DNA of 6,761 nucleotides from contig CAJAHV010000392.1 in assembly GCA_903939555.1 (NCBI GenBank), positions 1 through 6,761 of the forward strand. The letters run 5' to 3'. A model generated the notes under the pieces. That model searched no databases. It saw only the letters and a list, made by a program, of their open reading frames with translations, and was not told where the DNA came from. Shown here piece by piece: positions 1 through 5,118 of this stretch. This DNA is from an uncultured Alphaproteobacteria bacterium (GTDB lineage Bacteria; Pseudomonadota; Alphaproteobacteria; Sphingomonadales; Sphingomonadaceae). Each line of letters opens with the position of its first letter. The stretch's first letter is position 1. The translations under genes and the position numbers were made by a program.

Positions 1-93
1 GCTGGCGCCGAACCGCCGTCATTCGTCAAAGACATGACCTTCCCCCCGGCGGCGACCTTAGCCACCGACTATCGCTTCGCCTATCCCTGTTGA
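1..93 (+). CDS. C-terminal end of an unidentified protein (partial at left edge)
   Basis: The first reading frame is open from base 1 to a TGA at 91-93, giving 30 residues that end ...DYRFAYPC. About three quarters of its codons end in G or C, as in the neighbouring genes. A second frame (from base 3) is also open here, but its codon use is less typical and it runs into the next gene, so this frame is the better candidate. I do not recognise the protein. A weak hairpin followed by six T's starts just after the stop, which fits the end of a transcription unit. The alternative is that this stretch is non-coding leader for the membrane protein gene at 198. Confidence 0.45.
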   Translation, partial: AGAEPPSFVKDMTFPPAATLATDYRFAYPC

Positions 94-94
94 G

Positions 95-114
95 CGGCAT
101 GATGCTGGTTTTTT
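95..114 (+). terminator. Weak terminator-like hairpin plus T-tract
   Basis: Bases 95-99 can pair with 103-107 (five pairs including one G-T) around a three-base loop, and six T's follow at 109-114. It lies directly behind the stop at 91-93, where an intrinsic terminator would be expected. The stem is short, so termination would be inefficient at best. This is inference from structure only. Confidence 0.3.
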
Positions 115-185
115 CATTCGCATTCGCAGCAGCAGCGCCCCTTGACCTGCATGGCATTTGGCATTCACACTGCCATATCGCTGCA

Positions 186-189
186 AAGG
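186..189 (+). promoter_or_regulatory. Ribosome binding site supporting the GTG start at 198
   Basis: AAGG at 186-189 stands eight bases before GTG at 198-200. A longer in-frame start, TTG at 90, overlaps the preceding stop codon, has no clear Shine-Dalgarno sequence and would add 36 residues unrelated to the helices that follow. The GTG is therefore preferred. Confidence 0.45.
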
Positions 190-197
190 TCGCCACC

Positions 198-635
198 GTG
201 AAACTACTGCCTGCCAGCACCAACGCCGATTACCGAGGCTCGCCACTGGCCGCTCGGCTTCTCATGATCATGGGCGTCCTTTCGGTCGTCCCCGGCTGCA
301 TCCATTTCTTCCTGCCCGATGGCGGCGCTGGCGTGATTGCCGGGATTGACCTGTCGACCCGCGCGACGACGATCATCGCTGTTTTTGCCTGGCTCGGCGC
401 GTTACAAATCCCGCATGGCGTGGCGCAGTTCATCATCGGCTGGCGCTACCGCCCGCTGGTGCCACTGTTCCTCGCACTGGTCATGCTCGAACGCGGGCTG
501 ATGGCGTGGGACGGCTGGCTCGGCAAGGCGTCGTTGACTGGGCACCACCCGCCCGAACATTATGCCAGTGTCGCCGCGGTGCTGCTGGCCGGGGCCGGCC
601 TCTGGCTGGCACAACCCCGATCTGCCAAGCCCTGA
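198..635 (+). CDS. Small integral membrane protein with four predicted helices, function unknown
   Basis: The 145-residue product is almost entirely hydrophobic segments. Predicted helices lie at about residues 18-40, 57-82, 86-104 and 122-138, so it should sit in the inner membrane. Between helices 1 and 2 is a glycine-rich loop (PDGGAGVIAGIDL, 40-52), and a His/Pro-containing loop (GHHPPEHY, 115-122) precedes helix 4. I do not recognise a named family and see no catalytic motif. The start is GTG with AAGG eight bases upstream. An in-frame TTG at 90 would give 181 residues with a signal-like N-terminus, but its position on top of the previous stop codon makes it less likely. The next gene begins 31 bases downstream on the same strand, so the two are probably co-transcribed. 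The evidence for coding is good; the function is open. Confidence 0.72.
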   Translation: MKLLPASTNADYRGSPLAARLLMIMGVLSVVPGCIHFFLPDGGAGVIAGIDLSTRATTIIAVFAWLGALQIPHGVAQFIIGWRYRPLVPLFLALVMLERGLMAWDGWLGKASLTGHHPPEHYASVAAVLLAGAGLWLAQPRSAKP

Positions 636-666
636 TCACAGCCTACAGATAAAAAAGGAACCGCAA

Positions 667-942
667 ATGCTGCTTCGCTCTACCCTGTTGCTCGCCGCGC
701 TGACAACCGCGATGCCCGCCCTGGCGGCTGATGCCAAGGCAAGCAAGGCCTGCGCCGCCACCCTCAGCCCGGAAGGCAAGGCGATGTACGCCGCCGCCGC
801 ACCCAATGTGAAACCCGCTTCCGAGATGCGCGATGTCATCCGGTCGGGCGCCATCGGCCTCGTCATGACCGGCAAGCTGTCGCGCGAACAGGCCCAGACC
901 AATGGCCCAGCGGTGGCGGGCTGCCTCAAACTGCTGAGATAG
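667..942 (+). CDS. Small exported protein with two cysteines, function unknown
   Basis: This is a 91-residue product. Residues 1-20 form a clear Sec signal peptide: a basic residue at position 4, a leucine/alanine-rich core and ALA just before the expected cut, with AD following. The mature protein is about 71 residues and holds exactly two cysteines (28 and 86), one near each end, which could form a disulfide in the periplasm. The rest is mainly helical in character (SPEGKAMYAAAAPNVKP, then a segment around DVIRSGAIGLVM). There is no lipobox, so it should be soluble. The start ATG is preceded by a strong AAGGAA at 655-660; longer in-frame openings back to 562 overlap the previous gene and can be set aside. 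It lies 31 bases after the four-helix membrane protein gene, probably in one operon. I cannot name the family. Confidence 0.8.
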   Translation: MLLRSTLLLAALTTAMPALAADAKASKACAATLSPEGKAMYAAAAPNVKPASEMRDVIRSGAIGLVMTGKLSREQAQTNGPAVAGCLKLLR

Positions 943-956
943 CAGGCAACCGAGGA

Positions 957-1784
957 TTAGCAGCCGCTGAAATTCGGCGCTCGCTTTTCGCGATAGCTGG
1001 CGAACGCCTCGCGGAAATCATCGGTTTTCGTTGCCAGATCCTGTTCATGGTCGGCGGCGGCAAAACCAGTACTGTAATCCTCGTCGAGCGCGGTCCATAC
1101 CTGTGCCTTCATCGCTGCCAGCGCGCGCGGCGCCGAATAAGCCGCGATGTTACGGGCATAGTCCATGACCTGCCCGAGCAGCGCGTCATCATCGTATACC
1201 GCGTTGACCAGCCCCAGCCGCTCGGCCTCCGCACCGTCAAAGCGCCGCGCCGTGTAAAGCAGGTCAAGCGCGCGCGCCTGGCCGATCAGACGGGTCAACA
1301 ACCAAGCCGAACCCTTTTCCCCCGGCACACCGATGCGGGCGAAAGTGGCGTTGAACAGCGCCGATCGCGCCGCAAAGCGAATGTCGCAATGCAGTGACAG
1401 AATAAAGCCCCAGCCAAAGGCCGGGCCGTTGACGGCGGCAATCGTCGGCTTGCGGCTGGTGATGAGCACCGGCCAGCCACCGCTGTAATAAGGCGCCAGC
1501 GCCGGGCCGACATCATCGCCCCATTGCGGGCTGTGATCGGGATGCGTCTCCACCGTCGCCCCGGCCCCCTGCCCTATAAGGCCGAGGTCGAGCCCGGCCG
1601 AAAAACTGCGGCCCGCCCCGGTCACCACGATAACTTTTGCCGCCGGATCGGCGCTCGCCGCCGCCACTGCGGCGAAGAACTGGCCCAGCATTGCCGGCGT
1701 CAGCGCGTTAAGTTTTTCGGGGCGGTTGAGGGTAATCACCGCCACGCCATCGGCGGTATGGCTGAGGATCGGGGCGTCGGACAT
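957..1784 (-). CDS. Crotonase-fold protein (enoyl-CoA hydratase/isomerase family) lacking both usual catalytic glutamates
   Basis: The 275-residue product (from ATG at 1784) has the size and order of a crotonase: an N-terminal strand region with VAVITLNRPEKLNAL, the first oxyanion-hole segment FSAGLDL (61-67), then AAVNGPAFGWGF (116-127) and HCDIRFA (132-138), and a helical C-terminus. These proteins bind acyl-CoA thioesters and polarise the carbonyl with two backbone amides. Aligned by eye to rat enoyl-CoA hydratase, the positions of Glu144 and Glu164 are Ile128 and Phe148, so simple hydration of enoyl-CoA is unlikely. The segment NATFARIGVPGEKGSAWLL (145-163) replaces the usual PE...GLVP...GGT region. 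The start codon overlaps the TGA of the upstream monooxygenase gene as TGATG, which indicates translational coupling; a GTG one codon earlier (1787) is also possible. Its stop is 14 bases from that of the convergent 667-942 gene. The fold is certain, the reaction is not. Confidence 0.9.
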   Translation of the reverse strand: MSDAPILSHTADGVAVITLNRPEKLNALTPAMLGQFFAAVAAASADPAAKVIVVTGAGRSFSAGLDLGLIGQGAGATVETHPDHSPQWGDDVGPALAPYYSGGWPVLITSRKPTIAAVNGPAFGWGFILSLHCDIRFAARSALFNATFARIGVPGEKGSAWLLTRLIGQARALDLLYTARRFDGAEAERLGLVNAVYDDDALLGQVMDYARNIAAYSAPRALAAMKAQVWTALDEDYSTGFAAADHEQDLATKTDDFREAFASYREKRAPNFSGC

Positions 1785-2755
1785 CACAGGAAGCCCGGCA
1801 GGCGGGTGCGGATGATGGCATTGGCCTCCGCCATGATATTATCGATCAATTCCTTGCAGGTCGGAATATCGTGGATGAGGCCGACCACCATGCCGCACGA
1901 CCAGGCCCCGGCCTCCATCGTGCCTTCCTGCATGATCTTGGGATAGACGCCGGCGACTTCCTCGATGATGTCCTCGAACTTGAGGTTCGGCCCCAGCGCC
2001 TTTTCCTTGGCGAGCAGGCGCTCGACTGCGGCATTGTTGAGCACGCGTTCGGTGTTGCGCAGCGGCCGCATGACAAGGCGGGTATCGAGTTCGCTGGCAT
2101 TGAGGATCGCCTGCTTCACATTTTCATGCACCGGCGCTTCCTTGGTCGCGATAAAACGCGTGCCCATGTTGATGCCGTCGGCGCCCAGCGCCAGCGCGGC
2201 GACGAGCTGCTTGCCATTGGCCACCCCACCCGAGGCAACAAAGGGGATATTCAGTTCCTCGGCGGCGCGCGGCAGCAAGATCCAGTTCGGCACATCATCC
2301 TCGCCCGGGTGGCCGCCACATTCGAAACCATCGACCGAAACGGCATCGCAACCGATGGCCTCGGCCTTGAGACTGTGGCGCACGCTGGTGCATTTGTGGA
2401 TGACCTTGATGCCGGCTTCCTTCAGCGCCGGCAGCCATTTCGCCGGATTATTGCCGGCAGTTTCGACGGCTTTCACGCCACCATCGATGATTGCCTTGAT
2501 ATAGCCCGGATAGTCGGGTGTCGAAACGCTGGGCAGGAAGGTCAGGTTCACGCCGAACGGCTTGTCGGTCATGTCGCGGCAGCGGGCGATCTCGCGCGCC
2601 AGGTCCTCGGGCGTCCGCTGTGTCAGGCCGGTGATGATGCCCAGCCCGCCGGCGTTGGAAACCGCCGCCGCCATTTCGGCAAAGCCGACAAAATGCATGC
2701 CGCCCTGGATAATCGGATGTTCGATGCTGAACATTTCGGTAATGCGCGTCTTCAC
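1784..2755 (-). CDS. Nitronate monooxygenase family protein (2-nitropropane dioxygenase type, FMN-dependent)
   Basis: The 323-residue product is a TIM-barrel flavoprotein. Family marks seen are HPIIQGGM at 13-20 near the N-terminus, SNAGGLGIITG at 33-43, FECGGHPGEDD at 144-154 (His149 is the candidate catalytic base), SGGVANG at 175-181 and GADGINMGTRF at 191-201, the last two forming the FMN-phosphate site. Characterised members oxidise alkyl nitronates to carbonyl compounds and nitrite; related barrels include the FabK enoyl-ACP reductases, so the true substrate is open. The start is GTG, chosen because GGGGAG stands seven bases upstream and because the residues that follow match the usual N-terminus. 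The frame is open further upstream, to 2920, but that extension is arginine-rich and unlike the family. The gene overlaps the crotonase gene by one base and should be first in that operon. The subunit is soluble and cytoplasmic. Confidence 0.92.
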   Translation of the reverse strand: MKTRITEMFSIEHPIIQGGMHFVGFAEMAAAVSNAGGLGIITGLTQRTPEDLAREIARCRDMTDKPFGVNLTFLPSVSTPDYPGYIKAIIDGGVKAVETAGNNPAKWLPALKEAGIKVIHKCTSVRHSLKAEAIGCDAVSVDGFECGGHPGEDDVPNWILLPRAAEELNIPFVASGGVANGKQLVAALALGADGINMGTRFIATKEAPVHENVKQAILNASELDTRLVMRPLRNTERVLNNAAVERLLAKEKALGPNLKFEDIIEEVAGVYPKIMQEGTMEAGAWSCGMVVGLIHDIPTCKELIDNIMAEANAIIRTRLPGFL

Positions 2756-2762
2756 ACTGCTT

Positions 2763-2768
2763 CTCCCC
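2763..2768 (-). promoter_or_regulatory. Strong ribosome binding site fixing the GTG start of the monooxygenase gene
   Basis: Read on the minus strand, GGGGAG lies at 2768-2763, seven bases before the GTG at 2755-2753. It settles the start choice against the ATG at 2920, which would add 55 residues. Confidence 0.7.
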
Positions 2769-2900
2769 GGATGAACTGGCGTTTGGCTAACCCGGCAGAG
2801 CCGGCCCCGCAACGGCCAATGCCGACAGGGTGGTGATTTTGTGCCACCTGCGACACGGCGCGCGTCGCCGCACCGCGCCCGGGCAGCTATGCAACGGGCA

Positions 2901-4406
2901 ATGGAGATAATCTGGTTCAAGCGCGATCTGCGGGTCCATGATCATGCGCCGCTTGTCGCCGGGCTGGCCAGCGGCCGGCCTTTGCTGCCGCTCTATATCG
3001 TCGAACCCGACCTGTGGGCGCAACCCGATGCCAGTGCGCGGCATTATGAATTCCTGCGAGAAGCCCTCGCCGAACTCGACCGCAGCCTGCGGGCGCGTGG
3101 TAGCCGACTGGTGGTGCGCGTCGGCTCGGCGGTCGCTGTGCTGCGCGGTCTGCACGCCGCGCACACCATCACCGGGCTGCACGCGCACGAGGAAACCGGC
3201 AATCACTGGAGCTTCGAGCGCGATATCGCCGTGCGGCGCTGGGCCGGTGCCGCCGGGGTGCCGCTGTTCGAAAAACGCCAGTATGGCGTGTGGCGGGCGC
3301 TCGGCAACCGCAACGGCTGGGCGGCGCGCTGGGATGCGATGATGGCACTGCCCCGGCTCGCTGCCCCCGCCATGCTGCCGCAGGCGGATATCGCAAGCGA
3401 ACCGCTGCCCGCCGGACAGGCGTTGGGGCTCGCCGATGATCCCTGCCCCGGCCGCCAGCGCGGTGGTCGCCGCGAAGCGTTGGCGACCCTTGCCGGCTTT
3501 CTCGATTCCCGGGGCCGCACCTATCGCGCCGCCATGTCGGCCCCAGCCAGCGGCGCCGAGCATTGTTCGCGCCTGTCGCCCCATCTCGCGCTCGGGACCC
3601 TGTCGATGCGCGAAGTCTATCAGGCCGCCTTGACGGCCCGGGCCCGCTGGCGCGAGCGGGGCGACAGCCAGTTCACCCGATCAATCGACAGTTACATCAG
3701 CCGGCTGCACTGGCATTGCCACTTCATCCAGAAGCTCGAGGACGCACCGTGGCTGGCGGAACGCTGCCTGCACCCGGCCTATGCCAGCCTGCCCGAACAT
3801 GACGATGCACGGCTGGCTGCCTGGGCCGGCGGCCGCACCGGCTGGCCGTTTGTCGATGCCTGCATGCGCAGCCTTGCCGCAACCGGCTGGCTGAATTTCC
3901 GCATGCGGGCGATGGTCATGGCCGTCGCCAGCTATCATCTGCGGCTCGATTGGCGCCAGAGCGGCCTCGTCCTGGCGCGACTGTTCACCGATTATGAGCC
4001 GGGCATCCACTGGCCGCAGGTGCAGATGCAATCGGGGACCACCGGCACCAACATCCCGCGCATCTACAACCCCGTCAAACAGGGGCATGATCAAGACCCG
4101 GACGGAGCCTTCATCCGGCGCTGGCTTCCCGAACTGGCTGCGCTGCCGACTCAGCAACTGCACCAACCGTGGCTGGCGCCGCCCGAGGTGATCGCGGCAC
4201 TGGCCTATCCGGCGCCTTTTCTCGGCCATGAAGACGCCGCGCGCGCCGCCCGTGCCGCGATCACCGCGATCCGCCATGACCCGGGCCATGTCGCCCCGGC
4301 GCGCCATTCTTGCCCGCCACGGCAGCCGCAAGGCCGGCCTGCCCGATGCCAACCGTCGCCGCGCCGCCGCCAAACCCGGTCCCGGGTCCGGCCAAGGCGT
4401 GCTTGA
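2901..4406 (+). CDS. Photolyase/cryptochrome family FAD protein, with a probable C-terminal frameshift
   Basis: The 501-residue product opens with MEIIWFKRDLRVHDHAPL, the Rossmann-like antenna-chromophore domain (about 1-130). The all-helical FAD-binding domain follows, with SRLSPHLALGTLS (224-236), RLHWHCHFIQKLE (268-280), the conserved TGWPFVDACMRSLAATGWLNFRMR (313-336 region) and IPRIYNPVKQG (385-395). Such proteins repair UV-induced pyrimidine dimers with light or act as photoreceptors. HWPQVQMQSGTTGTN (370-384) replaces the usual WQW segment, so this is a divergent bacterial branch and I cannot say CPD photolyase or cryptochrome from sequence. The last 37 residues are Arg/Pro-rich noise. 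The next frame instead reads ILARHGSRKAGLPDAN and ends at a TAG at 4411-4413, so one extra base near 4294-4297 is likely. ATG 2889 is an alternative start; neither candidate has a strong ribosome binding site. The gene is divergent from the monooxygenase gene, 145 bases away. Confidence 0.9.
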   Translation: MEIIWFKRDLRVHDHAPLVAGLASGRPLLPLYIVEPDLWAQPDASARHYEFLREALAELDRSLRARGSRLVVRVGSAVAVLRGLHAAHTITGLHAHEETGNHWSFERDIAVRRWAGAAGVPLFEKRQYGVWRALGNRNGWAARWDAMMALPRLAAPAMLPQADIASEPLPAGQALGLADDPCPGRQRGGRREALATLAGFLDSRGRTYRAAMSAPASGAEHCSRLSPHLALGTLSMREVYQAALTARARWRERGDSQFTRSIDSYISRLHWHCHFIQKLEDAPWLAERCLHPAYASLPEHDDARLAAWAGGRTGWPFVDACMRSLAATGWLNFRMRAMVMAVASYHLRLDWRQSGLVLARLFTDYEPGIHWPQVQMQSGTTGTNIPRIYNPVKQGHDQDPDGAFIRRWLPELAALPTQQLHQPWLAPPEVIAALAYPAPFLGHEDAARAARAAITAIRHDPGHVAPARHSCPPRQPQGRPARCQPSPRRRQTRSRVRPRRA

Positions 4407-4421
4407 CCTGTAGGCCGGGCG

Positions 4422-4598
4422 TTACTGGTCGCGCTTGTCACGGCGACGGCGCCCGAACAACAGCCCGCGTTCCAGCCGGGCACGCAGCGCGGCATAATAA
4501 GCCGCGAGAAAGGCGTAATCGTCACCGCCAGCATAGCCGATCTTGATGCGGATCGTGGCTGCCACAATGGTGACAGGGTCATCGACCGGTCGCCGCAT
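4422..4598 (-). CDS. Small hypothetical protein, 58 residues
   Basis: The frame from ATG 4598 to TAA 4422 has codons typical of the neighbouring genes (for instance ATC, GGC, CTG and CGC dominate). The product is basic and probably helical: a central GYAGGDDYAFLAAYYAALRARLERG segment and an Arg/Lys-rich tail (GRRRRDKRDQ). It has no signal peptide and no cysteine, and I do not recognise it. It ends 8 bases from the restored stop of the photolyase gene, tail to tail. Upstream, on the same strand, a perfect TTGACA and a 12-bp palindrome sit where a promoter and operator would be expected. An in-frame GTG at 4625 would add nine residues. The Shine-Dalgarno match (GGGACG) is weak, which keeps the confidence moderate. 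Confidence 0.5.
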   Translation of the reverse strand: MRRPVDDPVTIVAATIRIKIGYAGGDDYAFLAAYYAALRARLERGLLFGRRRRDKRDQ

Positions 4599-4661
4599 CG
4601 GATTTGGCGTCCCGCGTCGGAGCACGTCTGTGGATCAGCAGCGAAGCGGGACCCCGCCGAA

Positions 4662-4673
4662 ATTTAGCTAAAT
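4662..4673. repeat. Perfect 12-bp palindrome, possible operator
   Basis: ATTTAGCTAAAT at 4662-4673 is its own reverse complement and overlaps the -10 position of the candidate minus-strand promoter. That is the usual place for a dimeric repressor site. A partial second copy (TAGCT) follows at 4673-4677. The regulator is unknown, and the palindrome could also be chance in an AT-rich patch. Confidence 0.3.
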
Positions 4674-4700
4674 AGCTCGATCATAAACGAAAATTGTCAA
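4671..4700 (-). promoter_or_regulatory. Candidate sigma-70 promoter for the 58-residue protein gene
   Basis: On the minus strand a perfect TTGACA lies at 4700-4695. The -10 is poor: AGCTAT after 17 bases or GCTATT after 18. Transcription would start near 4665, leaving a leader of about 65 bases before ATG 4598. The site lies in a notably AT-rich patch. Confidence 0.35.
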
Positions 4701-4796
4701 GGTGTGGCCATCCCGATCGGTGGCGATCAAGACCCTAACTGGAATGTAACACTATCAACAAAATCAGAGTGATACCGAAAACTCCCGGAGGCTTCA

Positions 4797-4958
4797 GTCA
4801 GACGCCTGTTCACCGGCTGTGTATTGATACCATGTCTGGCACAGTCCAACACGCCTGCCGAAGGCCGTAAATACCGAACCTTCCCGAAGTGCTACGATCC
4901 CGGCGAGGTTCAAACGAACCTTGATCCTGCCTTTGAGGACCGGCCCAGGAAGTCGTAA
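4797..4958 (+). pseudogene. Possible small exported protein frame without a start codon (gene remnant or chance)
   Basis: A frame open from 4773 ends at TAA 4956-4958. Its N-terminal part reads RRLFTGCVLIPCLAQSNTPA, which resembles a short signal or lipoprotein leader (arginines, hydrophobic core, cysteines). A hydrophilic part with KCYDPGEVQTNLDPAFEDRP follows. GGAGG at 4787-4791 is a strong ribosome binding site, yet the codon at the right distance (4797) is GTC, not a start. The only usable in-frame alternative is TTG at 4824, which would cut through the leader. The frame may be a decayed gene, may use an unusual start, or may be chance. Confidence 0.25.
4904..4923. other. Eight-pair hairpin
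   Basis: Bases 4904-4911 pair with 4916-4923 (AGGTTC against GAACCT in the core, one G-T pair) around the loop AAAC. No T-tract follows on either strand, so it is not a standard terminator. It lies about 50 bases beyond the tRNA-Pro 3' end and could stop or process that transcript. Confidence 0.3.
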
Positions 4959-4972
4959 CCCTCTGAATCCAC

Positions 4973-5049
4973 TGGTCGGGGCGAGAGGATTCGAACCTCC
5001 GGCCTCTGCCTCCCGAAGACAGCGCTCTACCAGGCTGAGCTACGCCCCG
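4973..5049 (-). tRNA. tRNA-Pro (anticodon CGG)
   Basis: The minus strand folds as a full 77-base tRNA. The acceptor CGGGGCG (5049-5043) pairs with CGCCCCG (4983-4977), followed by the discriminator A and an encoded CCA (4975-4973). The D-arm is GTAGCTCAGCCTGGTAGAGC. The anticodon stem CTGTC/GGCAG encloses the loop TTCGGGA, giving anticodon CGG, which reads the proline codon CCG, a frequent codon in the genes of this window. The T-arm carries GGTTCGAATCC. It has its own promoter just upstream and shares strand with the reductase operon that ends 70 bases before it. Confidence 0.97.
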
Positions 5050-5066
5050 ACGGCAGTGGAAGCGGG

Positions 5067-5095
5067 CGTATAGCGGTGCGGTTCTGGCGGCGCAA
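5067..5095 (-). promoter_or_regulatory. Sigma-70-type promoter of the tRNA-Pro gene
   Basis: On the minus strand TTGCGC (5095-5090) and TATACG (5072-5067) are separated by exactly 17 bases. Transcription would begin near 5060, about 11 bases before the mature tRNA. Position and spacing fit well; the -10 departs from the consensus at two bases. Confidence 0.6.
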
Positions 5096-5118
5096 GACGG
5101 TGATGCGGATTTGTTGCG

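Larger units (their letters stand above)
4599..4972. other. Intergenic region of lower GC, no confirmed gene
   Basis: This 374-base gap is clearly less GC-rich than the coding parts around it. It holds the promoter-like site and palindrome at 4662-4700, an 8-bp palindrome CCGATCGG at 4713-4720, an open frame at 4797-4958 with a ribosome binding site but no standard start codon, a perfect hairpin at 4904-4923, and a second pairing of TCCTG (4925-4929) with CAGGA (4946-4950). I find no rRNA, no second tRNA and no transposase or integrase fragment. It lies just beyond the 3' end of the tRNA-Pro gene, a place where integrated elements often leave remnants, but no duplicated tRNA end is present. 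Confidence 0.6.

Noticed and set aside
150..185. Peptide GIWHSHCHI resembling a multicopper-oxidase copper motif
   Set aside because: It lies in the extension before the preferred GTG 198 start, has no upstream cupredoxin domain and is most likely an untranslated stretch.
943..956. Shared bidirectional terminator between the convergent genes
   Set aside because: The 14-base gap has no inverted repeat and no T-tract.
1871..2836. 321-codon open frame on the plus strand
   Set aside because: It is antisense to the well-supported monooxygenase gene, has no ribosome binding site of note and a His/Arg-rich composition typical of the shadow frame in high-GC DNA.
2756..2900. Promoters for the divergent monooxygenase and photolyase genes
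   Set aside because: The 145-base gap must hold both, but I could not find a -35/-10 pair good enough to report on either strand.
3681..4373. 230-codon open frame on the minus strand
   Set aside because: It is a shadow of the photolyase gene, which has clear family motifs across the same bases.
4904..4925. Resemblance to a duplicated tRNA T-arm (AGGTTCG on the minus strand), as at an integration scar
   Set aside because: Only about seven bases match the tRNA-Pro T-arm, the spacing differs and no acceptor end follows. No integrase fragment is nearby.
4948..4960. Match to the 16S rRNA 3' region (GAAGTCGTAAC)
   Set aside because: Only 11 bases agree; the flanking sequence does not continue as 16S rRNA.
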